A stretch of DNA of 64,000 nt, taken from contig NZ_BOOK01000030.1 of NCBI RefSeq assembly GCF_016863195.1, positions 1-64,000 on the forward strand, read 5' to 3'. The first letter of the stretch is position 1. Each line of letters begins with the position of its first letter. The notes beneath the pieces were generated by a model. That model made no database searches. It was not told the DNA's origin and was given only the letters and a program-made list of their open reading frames with translations. The stretch is from Paraplanobispora takensis. Its GTDB lineage: Bacteria; Actinomycetota; Actinomycetes; Streptosporangiales; Streptosporangiaceae. Positions 40,533 to 52,137 of this stretch are shown one piece after another. The translations under genes and the position numbers were made by a program.

Positions 40533-41549
40533 TCAATTGTTCGCGTCGACCGTGTCGTCCGCGGCGTCGCCCGCCCGCGGCGCCCGGGCGGCGGGCGACG
40601 CCGCGCGGGTGACGCGGGCGCCGAGCGCGGCCAGGTACCCCAGGAGCTCGGGCGGCTCGTGCACCTCGAACTCGCAGTCGAGCATGACCAGCCGGAACGC
40701 CAGCCACTCCAGGGTGTCGGTGTGGCCGCGCAGGCGGCAGGTGCGCTCGTCGATCGGCTCCACGTCCCCGGAGGCGTCACCGAGCCGGGCGGCCGCCTCG
40801 GCCGCCGGCATGTGCAGGGTCGCCACCGCGCTGTAGGTGGGCGCGAGGGAGTAGAGCGTACTGGTGACGTAGGCGGCGGCGTCCCCGCCGGGCAACTCGC
40901 GCGGCGCGTTGCGCATGCCGGTCGGGTGCGGCTGCCGGATCCGGTCGACGCGGAAGATCCGCCAGTCGTCCCGGTCGTCGTCGTAGGCCACCAGATACCA
41001 GCGGCGCTCGGCCACCACGAGGCGGTGGGGCTCCACCAGACGCCTGCTCCCGGCGCCGTCGGCGGTCTGATAGGCGAAACGCAGCCGCTCCCGGTTGGCG
41101 ACGGCCGCGGCCAGGACCGCCAGGTCCTGCGGATCGACGCTCGGCCCGCCGGCCGGGACCAGCGGGACGGTGGCGGTGTTCAGTGTGCCGACCCGGCGGC
41201 GCAGCCGCGAGGGCAGCACCTGCTCCAGTTTCGCCAGCGCCCGTACGGACGCCTCCTCGATGCCGGCCACCGGATGGCGGGCCGCCGTACGCAGGCCGAC
41301 CGCGATGGCCACCGCCTCCTCGTCGTCCAGCAGCAGCGGCGGCATGGCCGTACCGGCGACCAGGCGGTAGCCGCCCACCGCGCCCATCGTCGCCTCCACC
41401 GGATAGCCCAGGTCGCGCAGGCGCCCGATGTCGCGGCGGATGGTGCGAGTGGTGACCTCCAGCCGCTCGGCCAGCTCGCTGCCGGGCCACTCGCGCGGGG
41501 TCTGCAGCAGGGACAGCAGGGCCAGCAGTCGTGCCGGGGTGTCGCTCAT
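40533..41549 (-). CDS. WYL domain transcriptional regulator
   Basis: This 338-residue regulator has a DeoR-like winged helix-turn-helix (ARLLALLSLLQTPREWPGSELAERLEVTTRTIRRDIGRLRDLGYPV) and a WYL domain with the marker WYLVAYDDDRDDWRIFRVDRI, followed by a WCX-like C-terminal extension. WYL domains bind nucleic acid or nucleotide ligands, and such regulators often govern defence or DNA-repair genes. It is divergent from a winged-helix gene with an inverted repeat between. A close paralogue lies at 42919-43977, on the other side of that gene. Confidence 0.9.
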   Translation of the reverse strand: MSDTPARLLALLSLLQTPREWPGSELAERLEVTTRTIRRDIGRLRDLGYPVEATMGAVGGYRLVAGTAMPPLLLDDEEAVAIAVGLRTAARHPVAGIEEASVRALAKLEQVLPSRLRRRVGTLNTATVPLVPAGGPSVDPQDLAVLAAAVANRERLRFAYQTADGAGSRRLVEPHRLVVAERRWYLVAYDDDRDDWRIFRVDRIRQPHPTGMRNAPRELPGGDAAAYVTSTLYSLAPTYSAVATLHMPAAEAAARLGDASGDVEPIDERTCRLRGHTDTLEWLAFRLVMLDCEFEVHEPPELLGYLAALGARVTRAASPAARAPRAGDAADDTVDANN

Positions 41550-41571
41550 GCGCTCCAGAATGCCGGACGTC

Positions 41572-41585
41572 CAGGACAGATCCTG
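41572..41585. promoter_or_regulatory. Inverted repeat between WYL and winged-helix genes
   Basis: CAGGA (41572-41576) and TCCTG (41581-41585) are perfect arms with a 4-base spacer. They occupy the short divergent region before both starts. An operator for the WYL regulator is plausible. Confidence 0.45.
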
Positions 41586-41612
41586 ACCTATATGAGCCCT
41601 AGTGTCGTGGCC

Positions 41613-42830
41613 ATGAACCCGACTGTGGAACCGGCCCTGGAACCGACTGTGGAATCGCGGACGACCGCCGGCCGCCCGGCCGGCGTGCCCCGCCTGTCGT
41701 GGGAGCAGGTCTGCGCCGCCCGCCTGCGCCGGCACGCGCTGTCCGCGCCCGCCCCCGGGGCGGGGCCCGCCGACGTCGCCGCCGCCCTGGCCGGAGTGCA
41801 CGCCCAGATGCTCCCGGCCGCCGAGCTGTCGATCGCGCTGCGCATCGCCGGCGCCACGCGCGCGGACGTCCGCACGGCGCTGTGGGAGGAGCACAGCCTG
41901 ATCAGGACGTTCGGACCGCGCGGCACGGTCCACCTGCTGCCCGCCCGCGACCTGCCCGTGTGGATCGGCGTGCTGTCGGCGATCCCGTCGGCCCCCAGCT
42001 CCTTCCCCAAGGACGTCCAGCTGACGCCCGACCAGACGGAGGAGGTCGTCCGGGCGATCGCGGACGCGCTGCGGGACGCCGAGCTGACCGTCGACGAGCT
42101 CGACGAGGCGGTCGCCGACCGTACCGGCCCGTGGGCCGCGGACCCGGTCATGCCCGCCTTCCAGACCCTGTGGCCCCGGTGGCGCCAGGCCCTCCACCTG
42201 GCGGGGATGCGGGGTGCGCTGTGCTTCGGGCCCAACCGGGGCCGCAAGGTCACCTACACCGGCCCGCACCGGTGGCTGCCCGATCTGCGGCCCGCCGAGC
42301 CGCGCGAGGCCCTGGCCGCCGTCGTACGCGACTATCTGCTCGCGTACGGGCCCTCCACCCCTCAGCGGTTCGCGCAGTGGCTGACCGTACCGGTGAGCTG
42401 GGCGAACGAGCTGTTCACGTCCCTGGCCGGGGAGATGCGGAGGGTCGAGGTGGAGGGCGTGCCCGCCTGGGCGGCGCCCGGGGACCTCACGGCGCCGGAT
42501 GAGCCGCCCCGGGGCGTACGGCTGCTGCCGTACTTCGACGGCTACGCCTACCGGGTCGGCAACCAGCCGCCCGGGCTGCTGTACCCCGGCCGTGCCGCCG
42601 AGCGCGTGCTGCCCGGCAACTTCCAGGTGATGCTCGTCGACGGGGTGGTCGCCGGGCTGTGGCACCAGCGCCGCTCCGGCCGCACGATCGACATCACCGT
42701 GGAACCCCTGGTCGAGCTCACCGCCGCGCGGCGCCGCGAGCTGGACGAGCAGGTGGAGCGGGTCGGGGAGATCCTGGAGGGAAGGCCCCGGCTGACCGTC
42801 GGCGTCGTCACCGTGGGCGGGCACGCCTGA
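41613..42830 (+). CDS. Winged-helix DNA-binding protein (HTH_42 / AlkZ-like)
   Basis: This 405-residue protein is of the winged-helix family that includes the DNA glycosylases AlkZ/YcaQ. Three winged-helix-like units are suggested by LSWEQVCAARLRRHAL, TVDELDEAVADRTG and YGPSTPQRFAQWL. Near residue 65 the segment AGVHAQMLPAAELSIALR lies where AlkZ has its catalytic QxQ or QxD motif; only one glutamine (AQM) is present. Family relatives repair interstrand crosslinks, but activity here is uncertain. The N-terminus repeats PTVEP/PTVES through a 12-base DNA repeat. ATG 41592 is an alternative start. Confidence 0.75.
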   Translation: MNPTVEPALEPTVESRTTAGRPAGVPRLSWEQVCAARLRRHALSAPAPGAGPADVAAALAGVHAQMLPAAELSIALRIAGATRADVRTALWEEHSLIRTFGPRGTVHLLPARDLPVWIGVLSAIPSAPSSFPKDVQLTPDQTEEVVRAIADALRDAELTVDELDEAVADRTGPWAADPVMPAFQTLWPRWRQALHLAGMRGALCFGPNRGRKVTYTGPHRWLPDLRPAEPREALAAVVRDYLLAYGPSTPQRFAQWLTVPVSWANELFTSLAGEMRRVEVEGVPAWAAPGDLTAPDEPPRGVRLLPYFDGYAYRVGNQPPGLLYPGRAAERVLPGNFQVMLVDGVVAGLWHQRRSGRTIDITVEPLVELTAARRRELDEQVERVGEILEGRPRLTVGVVTVGGHA

Positions 42831-42922
42831 GCCGGACGCGCGGAAGCCCTGGTCAGAGCGCAAAACGGGCGTGCGGGAGCACGGATCGGGCCGCGAGCCG
42901 GACGCGCGGGAGCCCGGGTCAG
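42829..42922. repeat. 28-bp direct repeat at the end of the WYL-2 gene
   Basis: The segment at 42829-42856 (beginning GAGCCGGACGCGCGG) recurs at 42895-42922 with two mismatches, 66 bases apart. The second copy contains the stop codon of the WYL gene at 42919. The first copy lies at the stop of the winged-helix gene. This is probably a short local duplication between convergent genes. Confidence 0.7.
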
Positions 42923-43977
42923 GCCGGGCCCGCGACGGCCCCGCCGTCTTCCGGAACCCCGTCGTCTCCCGGGGTCCCGGCGGCCTTCGCCCCGTTGGCC
43001 CTCGCGGTCCCGGGGTCCCCGGCGGCTCCGGCGATCGCGCGGGCGTAGCGGCCGGACAGCTCCCGCAGGTGCTCGACGAGGTCGGGCGGTCCGGTGACCT
43101 CGAAGTCGGCCTCCAGCATGCCGAGATAGAGGGCGAGCATGTGGGGGCTGTCGGATCCGGCGGCGATGACGCAGGCGTGCTCCCCGACCGGGTCGACCGC
43201 GATCGAGGACGGCAGCCGGGCGGCGACCTCCTCGGCGGGCGCGTGGACCTTCACCCGGGCGACGTACTTCCAGACCGCCTTCTCCAGGCCGTTCGCGACA
43301 TAGACGGCGTAGTCCCCCTCGGGCGGCTCGCGTGGGACGAACCGGGGCCCGTTGGGTGTCCGCAGGCGGATCCGGTCGGCCCGGAAGGTGCGCCAGCCGT
43401 CGCGGCCGGTGTCCCACGCGACGAGATACCAGCGGCCGCGGGCGTGCACGAGGCGGTGGGGCTCGGCCTCCCGGAGACTGCCGGTGCCGTCGTGGCCGGT
43501 GTAGTCGAAGCGGAGCCGTTCGCGGTCACGGGAGGCCGCGGCGATGGCGGCCAGCAGGTCCGCCTCGACGGTCGGGCCGGTGCCGGGGAGCCGGATCGTG
43601 TGGGCGTGCAGGGCGTTGACCCGGTGGCGCAGCCGCGAGGGCAGCACCTGTTCGAGCTTGGCCAGGGCGCGCAGCGAGGTCTCCTCGATGCCCGCGACCG
43701 ACCCGCCGGCGGCCGTGCGCAGGCCGACCGCCACCGCCACGGCCTCCTCGTCGTCGAGCAGCAGCGGGGGCAGGCGGGCGCCCGCGCCCAGCCGGTAGCC
43801 GCCCGCCGCTCCCGGGGTGGCGTGGACGGGGTAGCCGAGGCCGCGCAGCCGTTCCACGTCGTTGCGGATGGTCCGGGTGGTCACGCCGAGCCGCTCGGCG
43901 AGCTGGGGGCCCGACCAGTCACGGGGTGTCTGCAGCAGCGACAGCAGGCGCAGCAGGCGCGCCGAGGTGTCCGGCAT
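42919..43977 (-). CDS. WYL domain transcriptional regulator (paralogue 2)
   Basis: This 352-residue regulator is closely similar to the WYL protein at 40533-41549: the same winged helix (ARLLRLLSLLQTPRDWSGPQLAERLGVTTRTIRNDVERLRGLGYPV) and WYL region (WYLVAWDTGRDGWRTFRADRIRL). The C-terminus (about 320-352) is a Gly/Ala-rich tail absent from the first copy. ATG 43977 matches the paralogue's start; GTG 43995 has a better GGGGGAG site. The pair probably arose by duplication around the winged-helix gene and may differ in ligand. Confidence 0.9.
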   Translation of the reverse strand: MPDTSARLLRLLSLLQTPRDWSGPQLAERLGVTTRTIRNDVERLRGLGYPVHATPGAAGGYRLGAGARLPPLLLDDEEAVAVAVGLRTAAGGSVAGIEETSLRALAKLEQVLPSRLRHRVNALHAHTIRLPGTGPTVEADLLAAIAAASRDRERLRFDYTGHDGTGSLREAEPHRLVHARGRWYLVAWDTGRDGWRTFRADRIRLRTPNGPRFVPREPPEGDYAVYVANGLEKAVWKYVARVKVHAPAEEVAARLPSSIAVDPVGEHACVIAAGSDSPHMLALYLGMLEADFEVTGPPDLVEHLRELSGRYARAIAGAAGDPGTARANGAKAAGTPGDDGVPEDGGAVAGPA

Positions 43978-44173
43978 CCTCCAAGCGTGCCACACGGCTC
44001 CCCCCGACGAGGAAAGGTTCTTTCCGCATCGGCACCCTTCTTTCCCGCGGCGCTCCGCGTCCGGAGGGCGACGGAAGAGCCCGGACCCGCACCCGGATCG
44101 ATATCCGGACGCTCGTCGAAATGCCGCGAACCCGGGTATGTAGCGTTTCCAGTGACGACCCTAGGAGACTCCG

Positions 44174-45811
<1,638 letters not shown>

Positions 45812-45898
45812 GACCGAACCGGTCCGGCGCGGGCGAGGGGGTGCGGTGCTCGCCGCGCCCCCGCGGTCCCGGGCCGGGCAGTCTCAGGCCGGGTGCTC

Positions 45899-46729
45899 TC
45901 AGGGAGCGATCGGCAACCGCCGCTTGTGCTCGGTGAGCCGGTAGCGGCCGACCATGATCTCGAAGGCGGCCGGGTCGACGGGCTTGCCCTCAAGGAGGTC
46001 GTCGATGTCGTCGTAGGTGACACCGAGCGCCTCCTCGTCGGGGCGGCCGGGGCTGAGCGTCTCCAGGTCGGCGGTGGGGACCTTGCGGACCAGCGCGGGC
46101 GGCGCCCCGAGCGCCTCCGCGACCGCCCGGACGCGGCGCTTGGTCAGGCCGGTGAGCGGGACCACGTCGGCGGCGCCGTCGCCGTACTTGGTGAAGAAGC
46201 CGGAGACCGCCTCGGCCGCGTGGTCGGTGCCCACGACCAGGCCGTCGCACGCGCCGGCCACCGCGAACTGGGCGATCATGCGCTGACGGGCCTTGATGTT
46301 GCCGAGCACGAAGTCCTGCTGGTGCTCGTCGCGGAAGGCCAGGCCACCGGCCAGCAGCGCCGCCAGCGCGGCGTCACTGGCGGGCTTCACATCCACGGTC
46401 AGGACCTGGTCGGGGCGGATGAACTCCAGCGCGAGCCGCGCGTCGCCCTCGTCGGCCTGGACGCCGTAGGGCAGCCGCATGGCCAGGAACGTCACCTCCC
46501 GGCCGGCCTCGCGGACCCGCTCGACCGCGAGCTGGCACAGCCGGCCCGCGACCGTGGAGTCCACTCCGCCGCTGATGCCCAGCACCAGCGCACGCCGGCC
46601 ATCGGCCAGCCGGTCGGCGAGGAAGGCCACCCGGCGCTCGATCTCCTGCTCGGCGTCGAAGGAGGCACCCACGTGGAGCTCGCGCGCGATCTGCTGCTGC
46701 AGGGAGGACATGGACGCCAGCTCGGTCAA
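45899..46729 (-). CDS. nadE: NH3-dependent NAD+ synthetase
   Basis: This 276-residue enzyme makes NAD from nicotinic acid adenine dinucleotide, ATP and ammonia. The ATP-pyrophosphatase P-loop is VLGISGGVDSTVAGRL. VGTDHAAEAVSGFFTKYGDGAADVVPL and the C-terminal LTEHKRRLP are family signatures. There is no glutaminase domain, so ammonia is the donor. TTG 46729 is chosen: GAGGAG lies five bases upstream and the N-terminus then matches relatives. ATG 46711 is the safer-looking but poorly supported alternative. Confidence 0.93.
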   Translation of the reverse strand: MTELASMSSLQQQIARELHVGASFDAEQEIERRVAFLADRLADGRRALVLGISGGVDSTVAGRLCQLAVERVREAGREVTFLAMRLPYGVQADEGDARLALEFIRPDQVLTVDVKPASDAALAALLAGGLAFRDEHQQDFVLGNIKARQRMIAQFAVAGACDGLVVGTDHAAEAVSGFFTKYGDGAADVVPLTGLTKRRVRAVAEALGAPPALVRKVPTADLETLSPGRPDEEALGVTYDDIDDLLEGKPVDPAAFEIMVGRYRLTEHKRRLPIAP

Positions 46730-46843
46730 CGATGCTCCTCGGTCGGCCTTGGACGGGGACGCAAGCACTCTAGAGCACGGCCCGGCCTCACGGCCGCACC
46801 GGGCGTGCCGCCGTTCCCGCTGACGCGTGTCCCACGTACTCCA

Positions 46844-48055
46844 TCACCACGCCGCCGGGACGAGGCGGAGCCGGGCCGGGGCCTCGCAGGCGGGATCGGG
46901 CAGGCGCAGCGGTCCCCGGCCGGGAGTGATCGCGCCCAGTATCCGCGGCCCCGAGGCGCCCGTGCAGCCGGACACCGTCGCGGGGAGTCCGTGCGCGGTG
47001 AGCCAGCCGAGGAGGGAGAAGGCGATCGCCTCCTTGGCGTCGGAGGGCACGCCCAGTTCGTCGCTCGCGATGAGGCGTGCCGTACCGGCCCGTTCGCGGA
47101 GCATGCCCATGAGGACCGGATTGCGCACCCCGCCGCCCGACACGACGACCGTCTCCAGCCGATGCCGCCGGATCTCCGCGCCCGCGGTCTCGGCGGTCAG
47201 CGCCGCCAGCGTCGCCAGCAGGTCCTGCAGGCCGAGGCCGTACGGCGCGGCGAACCCGTCGAGGTAGCCCAGGTGGAACAGCTCCTTGCCGGTGCTCTTG
47301 GGCGGGGAGCGGCGATAGTACGGCTCGGCGAGCAGTTCCGCCAGCAGCGGCTCGCAGACCTTCCCCGCGGCGGCGAGGCGGCCGTCCTCGTCGCAGGGCC
47401 TGCCGGTGGCGGCGAGCACCACCGCATCCAGCAGCGCGCAGGCGGGCCCGGTGTCGTAGGCCGTCGCACCGCAGGCCACCGCATCGTGGGCCGCGGCGTC
47501 GTAGGCCATCGTGTCGTAAGCCGCCGCGGACTCCCCGCCGCGCACGGTCAGGTTGGCGATCCCGCCGAGGTTGAGCGCTCCGCTCCGGCCTGGGAGCCCG
47601 GCCAGCAGGAGCAGGTCGAAGCAGGAGACCAGCGGCGCCCCCTGCCCGCCCGCGCCGACGTCCCGCACCCGCAGATCGGAGACCACCGGCACGCCCAGCC
47701 GTTCCGCGATCCAGGCGGGCTGGCCGAGTTGCAGGGTGCCGCGCACTCTGCCCTCCTCCACCCAGTGGAACAGGGTCTGCCCGTGCGAGCAGACGAGGTC
47801 GGCCGGCGGGCACTCACTCGCAGCGTCCGCGAAGGCCTGGCCGATCAGGGTGTCGAGCCGGCAGACCTCCTCCATGCCGACCCGGTTCGGGGGCAGGGCC
47901 GCGACGATCCGCGCGCGGAGCCCCGGGTCGTACGGCGTCGCACCGGTGTGCTCGACGGTTCCGGTGAGCACACCGGCCTCGTCGAGCGACCAGTCCACGA
48001 CCGCGCGGTCGATGCCGTCGTGGGACGTCCCCGAGATCAGCCCGAGCACCCGCAT
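46844..48055 (-). CDS. anmK: Anhydro-N-acetylmuramic acid kinase
   Basis: This 403-residue enzyme opens and phosphorylates 1,6-anhydro-MurNAc to MurNAc 6-phosphate during peptidoglycan recycling. The N-terminal [16 protein letters not shown] is the phosphate-binding and catalytic signature. LGGIANLTV and the late [14 protein letters not shown] belong to the ATPase fold. Between them the usual AYDTGP segment is expanded into several AYD-like units ([22 protein letters not shown]), a local coding-repeat expansion. It is divergent from the GlcNAc-kinase-like gene. Confidence 0.94.
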   Translation of the reverse strand: MRVLGLISGTSHDGIDRAVVDWSLDEAGVLTGTVEHTGATPYDPGLRARIVAALPPNRVGMEEVCRLDTLIGQAFADAASECPPADLVCSHGQTLFHWVEEGRVRGTLQLGQPAWIAERLGVPVVSDLRVRDVGAGGQGAPLVSCFDLLLLAGLPGRSGALNLGGIANLTVRGGESAAAYDTMAYDAAAHDAVACGATAYDTGPACALLDAVVLAATGRPCDEDGRLAAAGKVCEPLLAELLAEPYYRRSPPKSTGKELFHLGYLDGFAAPYGLGLQDLLATLAALTAETAGAEIRRHRLETVVVSGGGVRNPVLMGMLRERAGTARLIASDELGVPSDAKEAIAFSLLGWLTAHGLPATVSGCTGASGPRILGAITPGRGPLRLPDPACEAPARLRLVPAAW

Positions 48056-48068
48056 GCCGCTCCCTGGC

Positions 48069-48105
48069 AGAATTCTTCACGAAAATATAGGCAATAGGAG
48101 AATTC
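48069..48105. promoter_or_regulatory. Double AGAATTC box between anmK and nagK-like genes
   Basis: AGAATTC occurs at 48069-48075 and 48099-48105, exactly 30 bases apart (three helical turns). The second lies inside TAGGAGAATTCCTA, with inverted arms TAGGA/TCCTA. A TATATT box for anmK falls between them. The layout suggests a shared operator for both divergent sugar-kinase genes, possibly for the MurR-like regulator at 62871. Confidence 0.45.
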
Positions 48106-48207
48106 CTACCAGAACGCGGTTCCAGGCTCCAGCCTCGCGATACGCTCCGGCGTGCGTATGGATGCTCCGGCGACGCGTCCGGGGACGGGATCGGAGGCGG
48201 AGCGGGC

Positions 48208-49185
48208 GTGAGGACACTGTTCATCGGCGTCGACGGGGGCGGGACGAGCACCCGGTGCGTGGTGGCGACCGAGGCGGGCCGGATCGCCGGGCGGGGGAAC
48301 GGCGCCGGCGCCAACATCCTGTCGGCCGCCGACCCGGGAGGGAGCCTGCGCGCGGCGCTCGGCCAGGCCCTGGAGGGCCTCGTCCCCGGACAGGTGGCGG
48401 GCGGCGTGTTCGCCCTGGCGGGCGCGGAGTCGGCGCGGGAACGGGCCGAGTCCCTCGTCGCCGGAGCCTGGCACGCCTGCGGCCTGCCCGGACGGCCCGA
48501 GATCGTTCCCGACCCGCTGGCCGCCTTCGCCGGGGCCACCGAGGAGTCGTCGGGCACGGTCCTGATCGCGGGCACCGGCGCCGTGGCGGCCCGCGTCACC
48601 GGCCGCCGCCTCGCCCGCCGGATCGACGGCCACGGGTGGCTGCTCGGCGACGACGGCTCGGGCGTGTGGATCGGGCGGCGGGCGGTGCGCGCCGTACTGG
48701 CCGCCCTCGACGGCCGGACCGGCCCGACGGCCATGCTCTCCCCCGTCACCGCCGCCGTCACCGCGCAGGAGGCCACGGCCGCGGCGGTTGTGGCGGCTGC
48801 GGATTCGGAGGAGGCCGCCATGACGACCCAGCGGGTCGTGCGGGCGGTCCACGAGGGCCTGGCCCATGCCGGACCGGCGTGGCTGGGGAGGCTGGCGCCC
48901 GCGGTGGAGACCGCGGCCAGGGGCGGCGACGCCGCGGCCCTGGAGATCCTCGGCGAGGCGGCGGACCGGCTCGTCGCCACCACCCGCTCGCTGGGCCCCG
49001 GCCACGGACCGCTGGTACTGGCGGGGTCCCTGCTGACCCAGCCGACCCTGCTGGCCGCGAAAGTCCGCGGCGTGTTCGGCGGCGACGTGATCACCGCCCG
49101 CGACAACGCCGCCGGCGCCGCCGCCCTCGCCCTGCGCACCGTCGCCCCCGACGCCGCCGGCGCCCACCGCGCCCTGATCGCCTGA
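48208..49185 (+). CDS. N-acetylglucosamine kinase-like (BadF/BcrA ATPase family)
   Basis: This 325-residue sugar kinase of the ASKHA fold has the phosphate-1 loop FIGVDGGGTSTRCVV at the N-terminus, the catalytic aspartate region EIVPDPLAAFAG, phosphate-2 loop LIAGTGAVA, and GHGWLLGDDGSGVWIGRRAV. The family includes GlcNAc kinases and activator ATPases. Divergence from anmK makes phosphorylation of recycled GlcNAc or MurNAc the likely job. Start GTG 48208 follows GCGGAG. It converges on the accessory cluster; a TCGCCG/CGGCGA repeat at 49234-49248 may end it. Confidence 0.87.
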   Translation: MRTLFIGVDGGGTSTRCVVATEAGRIAGRGNGAGANILSAADPGGSLRAALGQALEGLVPGQVAGGVFALAGAESARERAESLVAGAWHACGLPGRPEIVPDPLAAFAGATEESSGTVLIAGTGAVAARVTGRRLARRIDGHGWLLGDDGSGVWIGRRAVRAVLAALDGRTGPTAMLSPVTAAVTAQEATAAAVVAAADSEEAAMTTQRVVRAVHEGLAHAGPAWLGRLAPAVETAARGGDAAALEILGEAADRLVATTRSLGPGHGPLVLAGSLLTQPTLLAAKVRGVFGGDVITARDNAAGAAALALRTVAPDAAGAHRALIA

Positions 49186-50667
49186 CCCCGGCCACCCGCC
49201 GTACGACGGCGCCGAGCAGTTCCGCACCCCGCCTCGCCGTACCGGCGAAGCCGCTTCCACTCGGCCTGGCGCCCGAACCCGGGATCAAACAGAGACCTCA
49301 GGACCGAACACGGACCCGTACGGCATCGCAGCGCGGAGGAAGAAGATCTGCTGCGACAAGTCCGCTTTGGAACAACCACCGGCCGAACGCGATATATGCG
49401 TCTACGTCCCGTGCGCACAGAAATTGGTTGAGCGTGGAGTGACGGGGGAACGCCGACCGGTCCGTGGCCAGCGCCACTAGATCACTCGGCATCTCAGGAC
49501 TGACATGGGTGCGCAACAGGATCAGATAACCCGCCGGGCTGGTCTCGTCATCATCGGGATAGGCGAATCTGACCCTCTCCACCGGCGCCCGCGATTCCAG
49601 CAGCCGACCGTCCGAGTCGAACTCTACGCCGAGTTCGGTCCTGGCCAGCGAGATCAGCCGCAGCAGGTTCCCCACCCTCGCCTCGTCGACGGAGGCGTCC
49701 ACGGCGAAGATCGTGCGGCACCGCCTCCGCAGTAGCTCGACGACGCCGGAGTTGTCCCAATGGCCGCCGTCGGAGACGAACACGAAGGTATGCCCCAGCG
49801 ATAGTTCGCCGAATGCCTCACGCCACGTGAACAGCGGACCGGGCTGCCGCCAGCCGGTGACGAGCCAGCGGGGCAGCAGGCGCCGGCGTGGGGAAGACGG
49901 GCTCAAGGGGTTTTGCAGCCACAGCCCCAGACGGAGGTTCATCAACGCCAGGGCAAGTCTGCTCGCTCGACTCGTGTAACGGCCCATGTTGGGCGCGATG
50001 GCCGCTCCCGAGGCAGCCACCAAGTCGGCCACGGTGTTCACGGCGTTGAACTGCTTGGCTTCCGCCTCCACCAACCCGGCGCTGCCCACGTAATCGGCCG
50101 AGAATACGAACGAGGCGCATCCCTCCCCCTGTGCCGACTCGATCTCGCGCAGGTTGACCGCAGCACAGACGAGAAGTGCGGGAAGGTCCTCCGCGCACGT
50201 GTCGTGAAGGCCCACCTCCGAAAGCCCGACCGCTTGTTCGCCTTTGCCCGGAGCGCGCACCACGTAGGCACGACTCAGCCGTCGCGAGTACAGGCTGTGC
50301 AGCGAGGTCTTGTTGGCATGCACCAGACAGCCGAACAGCAACAGGATGGCCAGCGCCACCGACGCAACGATCCCCGTGGCCGCGTACGGCGACTGGCTCG
50401 CCTGTCCGATCACCAGCAACAACGGCAGGACCACAATTGCAATCATGCTGATGGTGAAAAGAAGACGGATGATCTGCAGTCCTACCTGACGGAACCAGTT
50501 GAGGGAGAAGCTGCTCTGGGTGCGGAACACCGCGAGGGACACGACCAGCAGCAAGGCCAGCAGTACGGCCAGCCGCACACCTGCCGACGCACCGAACACG
50601 CGCGCGTCGAGTATGTGCGTACCAATTACCACAATGTCCGGAATCAACAGCAATATCACAAGAGTTA

Positions 50668-51561
50668 GAGGTCCTAACAAAATGATCTAGAGCCGTGTCT
50701 CCTGGCGCTGCTGGTCGTTGATCTTCGTGTGAAGAAAGGCCAGCAACTGCCGTGGATTGTGCCCGACAGTCTGTGGGAGCGGATCGAGCCGCTGCTGCCA
50801 AAGGTGGAGCGGCGCCAACGCCATCCGGGCCGCAAACGGCTGGATGACCGGCTGGCGTTGCAGGGCATCTTGTTCGTGCTCTACACCGCGATCCCGTGGG
50901 AGTTCCTGCCTCAGGAGCTCGGGTTCGGCTCGGGGATGACCTGCTGGCGGCGGCTGCGCGACTGGCACCAGGCCGGCGTGTGGGACCGGCTGCACCAGGT
51001 CCTGCTCGCCGAGTTGCACGCCGCCGGCCAGCTGGACTGGACCAAGGCGGTGATCGACAGCTCGCACGTCCGGGCGCTCAAGGGCGGCCCAAAACCGGAC
51101 CGAGCCCGGTTGACCGCGCCAAGCCGGGCTCGAAACACCACGTCATCACCGAAGCCGGAGGCATTCCCCTGGCCGTCGCCCTGACCGGCGGCAACCGCAA
51201 CGATGTCACCCAGCTGATGCCCCTGATCAAGGCCATCGCGCCGGTACGCGGCCGCGTCGGCCGACCGCGTAAGCGCCCGGACTGTCTGTATGCCGACCGC
51301 GGCTATGACCACGACAAGTACCGCCGCCTGGTCTGGCGCACCGGCATCAAGCCCATCATTGCCCGGCGTGGCACCCCGCACGGCTCTGGCCTGGGCATTC
51401 ACCGGTGGGTGGTGGAGCGGACGATCGCGCTATTGCACTGGTTTCGCCGCCTGCGCATCCGCTGGGAGGTCCGTGACGACATCCACGAGGCGTTTATGAA
51501 GCTCGCCGCGGCGATCATCTGCTGGCGACGCCTCGTCCGCTGATCATTTTGTTAGGACCTC
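50668..51561 (+). mobile_element. IS5-family insertion sequence, 894 bp
   Basis: The element is bounded by perfect 20-bp inverted repeats beginning GAGGTCCTAACAAAATG (50668-50687 and 51542-51561). It is flanked by a TTA target duplication (50665-50667 and 51562-51564). It carries one transposase split into two frames. Perfect ends and an intact host gene on both sides suggest a recent insertion. It interrupts a patatin-like gene, and its transposase reads opposite to that gene. Confidence 0.95.
50729..51543 (+). CDS. IS5-family transposase, made by -1 frameshift
   Basis: This DDE transposase of about 270 residues is encoded in two frames: 50729-51184 and a second ending at 51543. The slippery heptamer CCCAAAA at 51088-51094 is exactly in the X XXY YYZ register of the first frame. 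A -1 shift there leads from VRALKGGPK into TGPSPVDRAKPG. DDE residues are in VIDSSHV (first frame), YADRGYDHDKY, and RWVVERTIALLHWFRRLR (second frame). The last stop overlaps the right inverted repeat. This arrangement is usual for the IS427-like group. Confidence 0.92.
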
Positions 51562-52137
51562 TTAGGCCGACATGCCGAATCGCCCACTCCGCCCGGGCGA
51601 AACAGGCTTCGAGTATCACCGCGAGAACACTGATCCCTGCCGCAACGGCCAGTCGATGCTCGACGAATCGGGCGTAGAGGACGTCGTCCTCGGCGACGAG
51701 GAGTCCGGCCACCCGACAAGCCGCGCCGAACACGCACCCGGCCAGTACGATTGCCGAAACAAACGGCACCAGGTTTACCAGCATGGTGACGAGGTAACGC
51801 ACCAACCCCAGGAACAGGTCGAAGAAGTCCTCACCCAGATATCGCAGATTCCTGCGCAGGTGCACCTCTTCTGGGGAACCTCGACCCCACGGTGGTGACT
51901 CGCCGTCATTCTGATACTGCGCCCGCGAAGCAAGGAACGCGCTCGCGATGTAGCTACCGCCCGACACCGCCGAGACATAAGCGGTGCGACGCAGCACGCT
52001 GCATTCGTCTGCCGCCTGCAGCGCGCCCAGACCGAGGCAGGCAGCCCGCACCCCGCCACCCGCCAGAGCGATGCCGATGCCATCCAGGTCTCCCACCGTG
52101 TCGAGGTAGCGGTAGCGGGAGGCACGAACCGGGGAAG

